Shown here in pieces: positions 46,801 to 57,599 of a DNA stretch of 64,000 nt. This stretch comes from Mrakia gelida (taxonomy: Eukaryota > Basidiomycota > Tremellomycetes > Cystofilobasidiales > Mrakiaceae): NCBI GenBank assembly GCA_024345305.1, contig BRON01000017.1:372001-436000 (forward strand), in the 5' to 3' direction. Position numbers and translations under genes: made by a program. Positions within the stretch are counted from its first letter, which is position 1, and every line of letters starts with the position of its first letter. The notes beneath the pieces were generated by a model that worked only from the letters and a program-made list of their open reading frames with translations, made no database searches and had not been told where the DNA came from.

Positions 46801-47912
46801 GCGAAGGAGAGAGGGAGGGAGAGAGCGAGAGGTCAGCTTGGAGTGAAGAAGAGCGGAAGAGGGAGGGGGAGAGCGAACGCCGACTCGAGGCGACCCAAGA
46901 GAAGGAAGGAGCGAGGTCGACTCACAGGATGTCCCTATCCCTGGTAGTGTTCGCGAGAGCTTCCTCGGCGTCTCTGATCTCCTTGAGAGCGAGCCTTGTC
47001 GAAGAGAGGGTAGAAGCGTAGGCCTGAAGCAAGACGCAAGGGAGCAATCGATCAGTTCTCTTGATCGCGAAGCGACGAGGCCTTGGAGAGCTGGAGAGCG
47101 GTTGGAGGAGCGTCATCAAGGGAGAGAAGAGCTCGCCCTCCCTCTAACAGACACCCTGGACGATGAACTGTCTGGGAAAGGGAAGAGGGAGTACATGCAC
47201 CTCCTCTGAGCTAAAGAACGACCGAGGAAATGGAAGGGAAGGAAGAGAGGAGCTCGAGGGAAGGAAGGAAGGTATCGATCTCGACCCAGCGGCTGCTCCT
47301 CCTTTGAGCTCCTCCCTCGTGCGTCCTCCCCTCCCAGCTCTCTCCTCTCCACCAGAGGAAGGTTTTCCCTCTGTCTCTTCCATCCAGTCCTCCCTGAGCG
47401 TCTCGAGCAGACGAAGCCCTCTTCGTCGTAAGCTCATAGTCACTCCTCACTCCAGAGACCGACGACTCCCTCTCCCTCCCCCCTCCTGACCTCCCACCCC
47501 TCCCAGCGTCGCTCTCTACACGTTCTCTTCGTTCCCGTTCAAAGCTGACAGAGTAGTAGAAGCTGAGACTCACCTCCTGCCACGGCTCTCCTTCCTCTCC
47601 CAGCACACCCACGACCCCTCCTACACCCAGGTTGAGACCCTGATCCCTTCCAGCACTCGCATAGGCAGCGAGGGCGGCGTTCGAGTTGTGCGAGAGAGCC
47701 AGAGTCTGTAAGAAGGCGTCCAGGTGAGATTTCTCGGCTCTACGCACACGGTCGAACCAGCAAAGAGAAGAAGAGAGTCAGCTTCGAGCTTGAGCGAGAA
47801 AGGGAAGAGGGAGGAGAGGAGAGAAAGGAGAGGAGCTGAGAACGAACATGAGGAGGGAACCGAGCAGACGCTGAGAAGGAGTCGGATGTTTACGAGTCGT
47901 GAGGAGATCCAT
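43869..47912 (-). CDS. Coiled-coil N-terminal domain plus long disordered tail (BAR-like, uncertain)
   Basis: Start ATG 47912 (MDLLTTRKHPTPSQRLLGSLL). The next exon joins as LIAEKSHLDAFLQTLALSHN and reads on to GEEGEPWQE near 47574. After an unusually long intron (about 540 bases) come AYASTLSSTRLALKEIRDAE and, after another intron, RMIKQTRKKPSKSEL and an alpha-helical stretch to about 46430. The N-terminal 250 residues are helical with heptad-like spacing and could be a BAR or related lipid-binding helical domain, a proposal from shape only. The rest, about 800 residues, is disordered: Ser/Pro/Gly-rich with basic patches near 45700 (KKRGFFASFKHFFVG) and an acidic C-terminal part (SIYETGLEDND). 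The stop is TAG 43871-43869. Proteins of this build often sit at the cell cortex. I cannot name the family. Confidence 0.65.
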
Positions 47913-48385
47913 CGCCGAGGATTCAACAGAGGGAGGGAGGAGAGAGAAAGGCGAGAAGAAGGAGTAAAGGAGGTGGATGGCGGTTTGGCGGGAAGAACAG
48001 AGAGAGGGGGGGAATGAAGGAGGAGAGGATCAGAGGGCGGAGAGATCGAGCTCGAGGTTCGATGACGACGGAAGCGGTCTGAAACGAGAAATTTACCCGA
48101 GGAAGCTCATTTTTTTCGAGGAGTTGGGAGATTGGCCTGAACTGATATCAGCTGGGTGTTGGAGTTAGAGGTGGTTTCAAGAGGGATTGGGGGGAAGAGG
48201 AGGGAGGAGGGGAAGAGCTCGTCGAGCTCATCTGGTAGCTTGAGTCTCGAGCTGGTTTCTCCTTTCCTCTTCCTCGAGTTGGCTCGTGAACACCTTCAAA
48301 CCACCAACGAGAACAGTCCAAGGTTGAAATGCATTCCTTCTATATAAACCTATCTTCCAACTCATCCCTCAAGCCCTCTGCAAGC
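47913..48385. other. Short intergenic region, no gene
   Basis: Between two minus-strand genes. It is G/A-rich on the plus strand, that is, the CT-rich promoter side of the 47912 gene. A TATATAAA-like stretch lies at 48341, in the tail of the OXLD1-type gene. No coding exon is supported. Confidence 0.45.
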
Positions 48386-49249
48386 TCACCCTCCTTCCCC
48401 CTCCTTCTTCGCCTTCTGCTTGTCCTTCAGCCTGTTCTCCATCTCCATGAAAGCCTTCATCGCAGGATCCATCATCTCCTCCGGGGCACTCTCCTTCACT
48501 CCCCCTCCAACTCCTCTCTCCTCCCTCTCCAGGATCACCTTGGGCCACTCTGATCGCGGGCGTGAGGAAGCGAGGAGGGCGGAGTGAGCGAGGGAGAGTT
48601 GTCCTTGGTAGGCGACGAGGGAGGAGGTGTAGATGTCGTAGATGCAGTGCACGCAGCCTGACATGCAGCAGTCTGGGAGGGTGGAAGAGCGAGTGAGAAG
48701 AGAGACGGGGGAAGGGGGAAAGGGAAGGAGAGGAGGGAAGGAGTGGTTTGGGTGAGCTCGAGTCGTTTGGTTTCCCTTCCTTCCTTCGTCCCTCGTCCGT
48801 CGTCCAGTCCTCCCTTTGCCACCACCACCTTCTACATCGAAAAGAAAAAAAACGAACGTACCTTCCTCCCCCGGTTTCAACGGTCTCTCCGGAACCTTGA
48901 CTCCCTCCACAACGAACGCGTCGTCAACCCCTCCTCCTCGCTTCTCCTCTCGATCTCCAGACCGACTGAAGCTCATCACAACAGGTTCCACAGGAATGGC
49001 CGTTCTCTTCCTCTCAGGTGCGACATCTTGAGGAAGGTGAGGTAAGGGTGGTTGGGGGATATCCAGTCCTACGTGGGAGGAGGGGGAGGAAGGGGAAGGG
49101 TGGGAGGAGTACTTGGAGAGGAGGTTGAGAGGTCGAGATCCTGGTCGAGCGCTGCTGCTGCTGCTGAGTGAAGAGCGAGAGGAGAGCTGGCGGGAGGAGG
49201 AGAGGCGAGGGAGGAGGAGATGTCGATGGAATGTCCGGGTTGGGACCAT
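48386..49249 (-). CDS. Oxidoreductase-like domain protein (OXLD1 family), mitochondrial
   Basis: Start ATG 49249 (MVPTRTFHRHLLLPRLSSSR) gives an Arg/Ser-rich, acid-free N-terminus like a mitochondrial presequence. One intron (about 48862-48674) splits the key domain. Joined, it reads GEEDCCMSGCVHCIYDIY, the Cys-rich signature of the oxidoreductase-like N-terminal domain (C-C-M-S-G-C-x-x-C). After it comes an amphipathic stretch (WPKVILEREERG) and a charged helix (PAMKAFMEMENRLKDKQKAK), with the stop at 48388-48386. Unspliced, the frame also stays open, so an ORF caller would insert about 60 false residues. The family is conserved in eukaryotes with no firmly known reaction. Confidence 0.85.
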   Translation of the reverse strand: MVPTRTFHRHLLLPRLSSSRQLSSRSSLSSSSSARPGSRPLNLLSKYSSHPSPSSPSSHVGLDIPQPPLPHLPQDVAPERKRTAIPVEPVVMSFSRSGDREEKRGGGVDDAFVVEGVKVPERPLKPGEEGTFVFFLFDVEGGGGKGRTGRRTRDEGRKGNQTTRAHPNHSFPPLLPFPPSPVSLLTRSSTLPDCCMSGCVHCIYDIYTSSLVAYQGQLSLAHSALLASSRPRSEWPKVILEREERGVGGGVKESAPEEMMDPAMKAFMEMENRLKDKQKAKKEGEGG

Positions 49250-49631
49250 TCACGTTGGAGGGCAAGATGAAAGTCAAGGTGGGCTGGAGGAGGAGGAGCG
49301 AGGGAGCGAGGGGAGGTTGCTTAGTAACAGCTAGGAGCACTGACTCGTCTTCCTTCGGCCGAATTTTCCTCTTTGATCCTCGGAACTCTCTCTCGGGAAA
49401 GAAAGGTGTAGAGGGATACGAAATCGAAGAAGGAAACTTTCTCGAGCAGAGGACAGGGAGAGTTCGGCCCTGGATCCGATTCGCTCGAGCTCACCGTTCT
49501 CCTTCCTTCCCTCGTTCCCACATCAGCTCGCTCAGCTCCTCCCTTCCCTTTGTCTCCGCTGACCTTGGCTTGACAAGACGGCCCAGCTTTGTACCCCTCT
49601 TGCCGTCTTACCTAAACCACCACCTCAAGAA
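49250..49631. promoter_or_regulatory. Divergent intergenic region
   Basis: It lies between the OXLD1-type gene (leftward) and the methyltransferase gene (rightward). No coding exon is supported. CT-rich sequence near 49490-49560 serves as the leader of the methyltransferase. Confidence 0.45.
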
Positions 49632-51568
49632 ATGATGAAACAAGATCAGGACGCTTCGTCCGAGACGAGCTTCGATGTTCGTCCCTCTCGCTCCGTCTCT
49701 TCCTCTTTCTCTCCTCGAAAGCTGACTCTTGCTTGTATTTGGGCGTGAGAGTGTAGACGACTGTAACAGTGACCGACTCCCTCGCAGAACTCATCGTCGA
49801 CAAGCAAGGCGGAGTCGACTTTGCTGCTCTCTCGGAGGATTGTGAGTCGTGCTCGTCTCTTCACCTCTCGTTTCCTTTCTTTCTCTGCTCCCTCCGAACT
49901 CAACCCAGTCTTCTATCGACTCCTCATTCTACCAGACACCCTCCCCTACGACTCCCAAGTCAAACTGAACGAAGCCAAGTTCCACGAGTTCGAGAAGACG
50001 CTGTGCGGCGAGGAGCTTTACTTTGAGCCCGAGTTGGAGGAGGGTGGGGTGGCTGAGATGCTGAAAGAGAGTGGGAGGGCTTTGGACATTGGTGAGTTCG
50101 TATATCCGGTCAGAAGGTTCGGAAGAAGGCTTGGAGAAGGAGAGCGAAGGCGAAAGGGGGCGCAGAGGGGAGGGCGAGAAGGTTCGCGGCGCGTCGATCG
50201 GGAGTCTCTTCCCTCTCGCTGACTCGCTTTCCCCTTGCCCTTCTCTTCGTCTTCAGGATGTGGGATGGAAGGTAACTGGGTCACCGCGATGGCCTGTAGA
50301 TTCCCTCAAGCTGAGATCATCGGAGTGGACTTGATCCCTGTTTCTTTGAGGTGAGCGACGAGTCTCCCCACCGTTCCCTCCCTCAACTCCCTCACCCTTT
50401 CTGCCCTCTTTGCCATCCTCAGCTGGTCCCCTCCCAACTCAGCTTTCCATGTCCTGGACGTCACGAACGGGATGCTTCCTTTGTGAGTCGCTCGATTCCT
50501 TTCTTCCTCAGCGAAACCGATCTCGAAGTCACCTCGACGTGTCGCTGATCCGATTCGCTCTCATTTGTTTTGCAAGCGACGACGCCTACTTCGACGCAAT
50601 CCATGTCCGCTCAGCATCCATGTGGATCAAACTCGAGCACCGAATGAGCGAGATCAGACGCGTTTTGAGACCTGGTGGGGTCTTCTTGCTTTTTGAAGTT
50701 CGGTTCGTTCGTCTTGTCTCTCCTCCTCTTTTGCCGCTTCTCCTTCTCCTCCTTTTCCCCTTCTTATCGCTCGAGCCTCTGACATCGAACTTCGTTTCAA
50801 TCGCACAGAAACGCCCTTCATCGCCTCAACCCACCCTCAACCGAACTCATCGAGATCTTCCGCACCTGCGACCTGACCTTCCCTTCGTGGGTCGAGCGAT
50901 TCGACCATCTTACTGAGATCATCGCGAGCAACCTTTCTTCGGCTGGGACGGAGAGAGATAGAGAGGGTGGGGAGCTGGTGGATGTGCAAGAGAAGATGGT
51001 GGAGGTTCATGTGGGGAGGAGGAGGGAGATTGGTGAGTTGAATTCGACGCGTCGTTGTCGTTTCGTCTTTCAGCTTCAGTCCGTCTTGTTCGGATTCTCT
51101 CTTGACTGACTCGACGCGCTTTCGTTTTCAATCACGGTCAGCCGAGCATCTCCAAATCGAGAAAGCTGGGAAACTCTATCGAGAGTCGTTGCTCGGTGCG
51201 TCGACTTTTCTTACTTCCTCGTCTGCTCCTCTTCTCTAGCCCTTCCCTTACCGCCGTCGCTAACTTCTCTCTTCTCCAATCTGCCTCTCTCAGGCTACCT
51301 CAACCTCCAAATGTATCAATCCCCCTGGGGCAAAATCGCGACAGGAGATCGTCGTCTCGTTCGAATGAAACGCTTCAAGATGCTCGCTGGACTGCTCGAA
51401 CAGAACGAAGGATTCGATTCGGGCCTGTTTGAGACTGTGAAGATGGTTTGGGGGAGGAAGGCGGTGGGAGTCGGGGAGGCATCAGGGGAGAAGATCAGGA
51501 AGGAGACGGTCGAGGACGTGTTCGAGAAGTTGTTGGAGCCGAGGAGAAGGGCGGGCGGGGCGCATTAA
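49632..51568 (+). CDS. SAM-dependent methyltransferase (class I)
   Basis: Two adjacent ATGs at 49632 and 49635 open MMKQDQDASSETSFD, which splices to TTVTVTDSLAELIVDKQGG (acceptor TGTAG, about 49754). Motif I is RALDIGCGMEGNWV, joined across an intron near 50092-50255; the acidic end of strand 2 is AEIIGVDLIP; motif II is AYFDAIHVRSAS; motif III is IRRVLRPGGVFLLFEV. About ten exons run to TAA at 51566-51568. These are the marks of a Rossmann-fold methyltransferase that binds S-adenosylmethionine, and the C-terminal third (YLNLQMYQSPWGKIATG, FKMLAGLLEQNEGF) is substrate-specific and helical. The substrate is not evident. Fungal relatives include LaeA-like and small-molecule methyltransferases, but nothing nearby suggests a biosynthetic cluster. 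Confidence 0.88.
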
Positions 51569-51693
51569 ACTAGTCTAACAGTCTGTAGGACGGAAGGACG
51601 AGGGTTCAGATCACATGGAAGGTTCGGTGATCTCGGCGTCGAGGTGCGAAGGTTGTGGATCGTCGTTACGAAAGAACAAAACAAGAAACAGGG

Positions 51694-53999
51694 TCACGAC
51701 TCCCTTCTCTTCTCCCCTTGATCTGCACTACCACCCTTCCCACCATCCCCCACTAACACCCCAGACTGATCCAACTCCCCCTCCAGATCCTTCCAGAACC
51801 CCTCGCCTTCCTTCTTCCTCCTCTTCTCATCAATCAACCGCTTCCTCTCCTCCACCTCCCTCTTCCTCTTCTCGCTCGCCTTCCCACCGAACTTGAACGG
51901 TTCCTTCTCCCGCTCCTTCCCTTTCGACGAGGTGGAGGGAACGGCGGAGGAGGAAGAGACGGAGGTGGAGGTGGAGGGTTGAAGGGGGGAAGGCTCGACG
52001 TCTGCTCTTGCTCGTTCCGTTTCGGCTCGAGCGGCGAGGAGAGCAGCTTGTTGTTCTGCTCGTTTGGTGGCGTCGGCGGAGAACTGGTAGAAGGCGGCGG
52101 ATTTGTTGCGGACTGTGCGGTGGGAGGGAAGATGGGGGTGAGAGAGGGTGAGAAGTCAGCGAAGTGAGACGAGAGAAAGAGCGACGGTCGCGTCCAGCGT
52201 GGGCTTGAGGTGCAGCGTCAAAGAGAAGGAAAGTGGAGCTCAAGGGTCCCAAGAGACTTAGAAGGGCCCAACGGTGGAGAAAAGAGAAGGAGGGAAGAGT
52301 GAGACTGACCTTCAGCATGCCCGTCGTAGAACTTCTCGGCAGCTGGATCCTCGGCTGCTTCCCATCGAGCTTTGAGCTCTTCTTGTGTTGGCTCGTAGAT
52401 CGGGAAGTAGTTCTGGTCTCCGACTGTAAGCACAAAAATCAGTAGAGAAAGCGAGGGAGGGTCAGCTCGAGGTCAACGACGTAAAACTCCGACGGCGGAA
52501 CGACGACGAAAGAACGGTCGCGCGACGGGGTGATGGGAAGACGTACTGATCAAGTTTGCAGGTCTTCTCAAGTGAAGGAAGGTCAAAATGTGCGAGGATC
52601 AGTCACTGAGCAGATCACAGGACGATGGAAGAGTGTAAAGCACGAAAGAATGGTCGAACTCACTTTTCCTCCACCGCAGCCTTCGCCAACCTCCTCTTCT
52701 CCATCGCGTAGATCGGGACCTCACTCCTCGGAACCGTTCGAGTTCGTCCGAAATCATCCTCGTAGTCCGTGAGAGGATCGTCCTACATGATCGAGAATTG
52801 GTTGAAGGAGGAGAAGTCAGCGGACAAGACGACGCGAGGAAGTTGAAGGAGAGGATGAAAACGAAGACTGACGAGAGCTGCTACGTTCTTCTCGTCGTCC
52901 GAAGAGTCGTCATCCGAGTAGCCTTCTTTGTCCAGCTTCGTGTCCCACTGTGAGATAAACGACAAGAGCAGGTCAGCACGCGAAAAGATCAAAGGGAGAA
53001 TGCGGGACGAAGTCGACGCGTCCGTTTCCACGAGAGCCTGTGGTTCGCTGCAGAGTTGATCTGAACCTTCCGTTGGCCTCCGAGAGTAGCTGGAAGGTAG
53101 CCTGCCTCCCTGATGGTATAAGTCTCCCATCAAACCCTCCGCACCAGGCTCCCGTTGATGTGTCATTCTCCGTCCCTCCTCGTGCTCGTCTCGACTCGTC
53201 CTCTCCCGTCATCTCCTACACAAGACCTAACCGAAAGTACTCACATCAACCAACACACTCTCCAGCTGCCTTTCACTCAGCCCACCCGTCTTCCCCTTCC
53301 TGAGCTGCTCGTAGATCTTGGCCTTCCTCTCGAGACCTGCTTGACTCGACTCGAGGGACGACCTGTCGACTTGACCAAGCCGAGCTGAGGAGGATTCTGC
53401 AGCGTCTTGACGAGCTATGCGAGAGGAGAGACCTTTAGAGGGGGCGGCCCATTTGGTAGGTTTCTGGGAGGTGCGAAGATGGGAGAAGATGTCAGCTCTG
53501 GGAAGAGGGAGGTGGGAGGAGGACGAGGAGGACGAGAGGTGGTGGAGGAGGAGGGCCATCGAGCTGTCATTTCCCTTGCTCTCTCGCGAGGAGCGAGCTC
53601 AAGTAGCAGCAGAACCCGGAGAAGATGTACAGCAGCACGCTGATTAAAAGGCTGAACTTGAAAGCTTCCTGGGCAGGATCTGAGCTTGACTCGCTGTTGA
53701 GCTCGAGCTCACCCTTCCCTCCCTCCACCTCTTCCGTTCCCAACTCCTCCTCCCTCCCCGAGCGAGCTTCCTTCGCAGCCGAAGAAGATAGAAACAGTCG
53801 AACGTACCTTTCCTTCCCTCTGAACTCCTCTGAGGTAGGTTGCTCCTTCTGCTGCCTGCTGCTTGAACTGTTCCTTCCCCTTCTCCAGCTCAGCCTTCAG
53901 ATCGAAGAGCGAACTCGCTCCGACGACGTTGTGCTTGGAGGTAGATTTCGATTTGGGAGGTTTCGAGGAAGAGGCGGTGTGGTAAGGATCCGAGGACAT
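51694..53999 (-). CDS. CCDC174-like nuclear coiled-coil protein
   Basis: Start ATG 53999 (MSSDPYHTASSSKPPKSKS), about eight short exons, stop TGA 51696-51694. Conserved pieces: SLFDLKAELEKGKEQF near the N-terminus; KPTKWAAPSKGLSSR; LERKAKIYEQLRKGKTGGLS; an acidic stretch (SDDDSSDDEKN); then DPLTDYEDDFGRTRTVPRSE, the DY-x-D-x-FGR motif typical of CCDC174; and YFPIYEPTQEELKARWEA followed by AAFYQFSADATKRAEQ. The C-terminal part is basic (KRKRLIDEKRRKKEGEGF). CCDC174 is linked to the exon-junction complex and mRNA processing in animals. A nuclear RNA-related role here is transfer from family knowledge. Confidence 0.85.
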
Positions 54000-54734
54000 G
54001 TCGATGAGAAGGTGAGGAAGGAAGGCTGGTGGGCGTGTGAGCTCACTCGATCATGAAGGAGCGATTTCGCGAGCTCGACGTCGACTCCTCCTCGACGACC
54101 ATGATCTGCAACTGGGAGACATCTCAGCAGCCATGAACTGACTCTCATAGCAATTTCGGCATCGTCAAGAAGATCCTACCATCATCGTTTCGTTTATCAA
54201 GCTCAGATCAAGCTCGCCTCGACCGTCAGCAACGACCTCCCGAGCTCAACTCCTCCTTTGAATCCCGCCTCCACCTCTCGATGGACCTTCTTTAGCAGCT
54301 TCGGCTCTGTCCCCCTCTTCGAAACTACCACGACGACGCCAACCTCGCCATCTACACTGTCGTCAAAACATCTCGTCCTCGATCTCATTCGAACCCTCCC
54401 AAATTGAGCCACGATCATCCTCATCCCAACCAACCCGACCTCGACCCTGGTTCCTCTCCTTAGCTCCCTACATCCAGGCCAACCCACAGATCGAAACTAA
54501 TTGAGTTTATTGCTCCCTTGGCTCGAGTATAAAGTCCTCTTCTCCTCCCGTTCCCTCTCTGCTCTTCATCCAACCACATCCTTCTCCGACTTCCTTCAAC
54601 TTCACCTCGACTCGACTCTTCTTCTTTCAGCTCAGGCAGCTCCCTTCATCTTCGATTTCATCTCACTCTACCCACACTCCTTAGCACCCAAAACTTCAAC
54701 ACACCCAACCCAAACCCAACAACCAACAACAAAC
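54000..54734. promoter_or_regulatory. Divergent intergenic region, small minus-strand open frame and TATA element
   Basis: On the minus strand a frame from 54487 to 54203 (with MIVAQFGRVRMRSRT and VSKRGTEPKLLKKVHREVEA) looks protein-like. A possible intron (54179 to about 54107) leads to a short end piece (VVEEESTSSSRNRSFMIE, stop near 54049). I could not link them in frame. Rightward, TATAAAG at 54528-54534 lies about 205 bases before ATG 54735. It is followed by a CT-rich and then an AAC/CAA-rich leader (CCCAACAACCAACAAC), as seen before strongly expressed secreted-protein genes. Confidence 0.45.
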
Positions 54735-55878
54735 ATGCTCTTCTCTACCTCTACCCTCCTTGTCGCTTTCGTCGCCGTCGCCAACCTCGCTCAGGCTGCT
54801 CCTCATCCTGGTGCCCTGTAGGTTCCACCGCTCCCTCCACCCCCCCCCCCTCTCGACCCCAAACTGACCTCTGACCTTCCTCCGCTTCTCGCAGTTCCGT
54901 CAGGGACGGAGGTTCTGCCTGTTCGTTGCACCTCTCTCGCTCCCTCCTCCTCGTCTTCGCCGTCGTCTCTTCCTTTTCGCTGACCTCTTCTTCTCTTATC
55001 GTTCACACAGACTCCGGTATCGGAGGCTCCGCTAAAGGAGGAGATACCTACACCACTCCCGGAGGAGTCGAGGCTCTCGACGTCGCTAGCAAGAACGGAG
55101 GAGACGGTGGGAACGCTGGTTCGTCGTTCTCCCCTTCTCTCGTTCCCCTGCCTTTCTTTCGCGTTCCATCCCCTTCTTCGACTCTTGCTGACCTTTGTTT
55201 TCTGTGTTGACTCCAACAGGCTCGGGTGACGCCGAAGGAGGACAAGGCGGCGTTTCTCTCGCTTACTACCCCGATGGAAGTAAGGTCGTCAACGTCTCTG
55301 GAGGAGGATCGGCCTACTCTGGAGCTGCTGGAAACGCTGATGGTGGAAGCAGGTGCGTCCGATCTTCTCTTCCTCCCCTCTTCCTTCCCTTCCCTCTTCG
55401 AACTCTCCCCTCGTTCCTTCCCTTTCTCCTCTCCGACCTCGACCTCGTCCTTGTCGAACGCGTCGCTGACCTTTTCCCTCCTTCCTCCTCAACAGCAACG
55501 TCACCCCTCCCGCCCCCATCTACAACGCCTATGGCTACACCGCTTACGACTCCCCCGATCTCCTCGACTCGGCTTCTATCGCTAACGTCGGATCGTCCAG
55601 CGGAGGGGACGGAGGGTACGCGAAGTCTGGGTGAGTTTGTCGTCTCGTCTCTTCTGTCCCTCCCTCTTCTCCTCTCCCTCTTCCTTTGTCCTCTTCCATC
55701 CACCTTCCCACCCACCCTCATCTACCCACTCCCCTCCTTCAAGCCCTTCACTAACCCTCCCTCCCTTCCCCCCTCGTCCTACAGAGACGTCGCCGGAGGC
55801 GATGCGGGAAACGCTCTCGCCGCCTACGGAGGAGCTTACCCCTACGGAGGTCCCAGTCGAGAAGGATACTACTACTAG
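54735..55878 (+). CDS. Small secreted glycine-rich protein with internal repeats
   Basis: Start ATG 54735 gives a clean signal peptide (MLFSTSTLLVAFVAVANLAQ, then AAPHPGAL). Six introns split a coding sequence of only about 185 residues. Spliced, the mature part is Gly/Ala/Ser/Tyr-rich with no Cys. The motif GGSAYSG occurs twice (GGSAYSGIGG and GGSAYSGAAG), along with other GGDGG or GGxAG units such as GGDGGNAGSGDAEGG and GGDGGYAKSG. One N-glycosylation site (NVSG) is present. It ends in YGGPSREGYYY and TAG 55876-55878. A cell-wall, extracellular-matrix or effector-type protein is likely. I do not recognise a family. Intron phases sit near the repeat edges, so the gene may have grown by exon duplication. 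Confidence 0.8.
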
Positions 55879-56213
55879 GCGCGCGCTCCTCCCCTGCGTG
55901 TTTTCCTAGTTCTTTCCTGCCGCTCGTCGTTGTTGTTCGTTTTCGTTTCGCTGTGTTGATCTCTCGCTTTCGCTTCTTCGATAGATGTCCCACGGAGGAG
56001 AGGGGACGAGGTCGGGTTTACTGAAACGGCTCTTTTGCTCTTTCTTTCCTTATCTTATTCCCGCTCTCCCTTCACCCAAACCGGTCCTGGCGAAAGAACG
56101 AAGGAAAGAGAGACTCGACGCGACTTTCGAATCGAACTCGACTCGCGAGCGTTTCGCTTTCCCTTCTCTCTCTCTCGAGAGATGGTCAGAGTTGAATGAG
56201 ATGGTTAGATGGA
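55879..56213. other. Convergent 3' region
   Basis: It lies between the glycine-rich gene and the minus-strand membrane protein gene, with TTCG-rich composition. No coding exon is supported. Confidence 0.5.
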
Positions 56214-57447
56214 TTAAGATCTCATCTTCACTCTCTGTCTAGCCTTCCCACTACTCTTCCTAGGACTATCTACGTCCACCGAACTCGATGCCGTCGTGGC
56301 TTCCACCAACTCCCCCACCACTTCCTTCTCCTTCTCTCCCACCACTCTCGCCTCCTCCTTCAGCGTCGTCACCTTCACCACCTGCGTCCACCACGCCCTC
56401 GAGTACAGCACCACCACCCTCGTGCCCAACAGCCCTCCCAAGATGACCGTGCAGATCGTGCGAGCTTCCAAACTCGTCCACTCTTTCCCTTCCGCTCCGC
56501 CCTTCTGAGTCCACCCAGCGACCTTGTGCGTGAGAGCGTAGAGGTCCTTCTCCCAGACTCCAAGGAGTGGAGCGAGGGTGGTGGAAGCGGATCCGAATGC
56601 AGACGCGTCGACCCTGTTGACGTTGTTGATCGAAGGAAGCAGCACCGGCAGCAGCAGCGCCATCCCACCCGCACTCCAAAAGTCCATCCCACCCCAAATG
56701 AACCCATCCAATCCCTCTCCAAAGCTCAAAGTCTTAACCAGACTAGGAGTCTGAACCGTCCATTCCTCCTCCCAAAGTCCAAACATCGACGCGAGGACTC
56801 CGCCTCCGACGGTCCCCAGGCCACTGAGGAAGAAGCTCGCGAGGAGACTGTTGGTTGTTGGTAGGGCGGGGTGGTGGAGGAGGGTTGAGATGGATAGGAG
56901 ACGGTTGGTCGCGTCGAGGAGGGCGAGGGTGAAGTTGAGGGGGAGGGAGGGGAGGAGGGAGAGGAGGAGGGTTGTTGGGAGGAAGAGGTAGATGAGGGTG
57001 TAGAGGGGGAGGAGGAGGGGTGAGAGGAGCCAGGAGGGAGGAGTCCGGAGGAGGAGGGAGGTTAGGGTCGAGCCTCCGACTGCATTGGACGGGAAAAAGG
57101 AGGGAAGAAAGAGGACGGGGAGGGAGGAGCAGATGGTGAGCTCGACGTCGACTCTCTTTGACCGACAACGTTCGTTCCCTTTCCGAATCAATCCTTCGGG
57201 GAAAAGATAAGAAACACTGACAAGCCATAACGAGGTACCCCACTAAATTCTTCAACCCTCCTTCCTTGCTGCCATCCTTGGGTCGCTTGGACGACCTGAT
57301 CTGTTCCCAGGCGATGGCGACTCGGATGGCGTGAAGAGGGAGGAGGAGAGGGATCGTTGGAAGCAGAGGATGGACGGGCTGGGAGAGGGCAAGGAGATTG
57401 GTAGAGAGGGAGGTGAGGGTCGGGTAGGCGAAGAGAGGGACGGACAT
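56214..57447 (-). CDS. Polytopic membrane protein, unrecognised
   Basis: Start ATG 57447 (MSVPLFAYPTLTSLSTNLL). Exon 1 ends near 57221 in NLVGYLVMA. One intron (about 57220-57084) joins to FGGSTLTSLLLR, and exon 2 runs to a stop at 56214. About six hydrophobic segments can be seen: VHPLLPTIPLLLPLH; STLTSLLL; WLLSPLLLPLYTLIYLFLP; SFFLSGLGTVGGGVLASM; GGMALLLPVLLPS; and ICTVILGGLLGTRVVVL. A basic-acidic patch (SSKRPKDGSKEGG) lies between helices 1 and 2. The tail is hydrophilic and Ser/Lys-rich. The arrangement and the GG motif recall fungal proteins of unknown function, with only a vague similarity to TRIC-type channels, which I would not press. A TATATA sequence sits at 57589-57594, 142 bases upstream of the ATG. 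Confidence 0.75.
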
Positions 57448-57588
57448 CCTGGGAGAAGAGAGAGGAAGAGGTGGATGCTGGCAGAGGAGGAGGAAGGGTC
57501 GGAGGAAGGCGAGAGCGGGTTTGAGAGGAGGAACAGGAGCTCTGGGAGGGATGAAAGGAGGTTGCGTCGATCCAGGGAGGATGGTGGG

Positions 57589-57594
57589 TATATA
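57589..57594 (-). promoter_or_regulatory. TATA-like element
   Basis: TATATA on both strands (palindrome), 142 bases upstream of the minus-strand ATG at 57447. Confidence 0.4.
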
Positions 57595-57599
57595 GAGGG

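Noticed and set aside
43869..47912. Naming the coiled-coil gene as an eisosome Pil1/Lsp1 or Ivy1 homologue
   Set aside because: It is helical and cortex-like, but none of the family-specific motifs I know is present.
56214..57447. Naming the membrane protein a TRIC channel
   Set aside because: Only helix count and a GG motif agree; the known lipid-binding motif of TRIC was not found.
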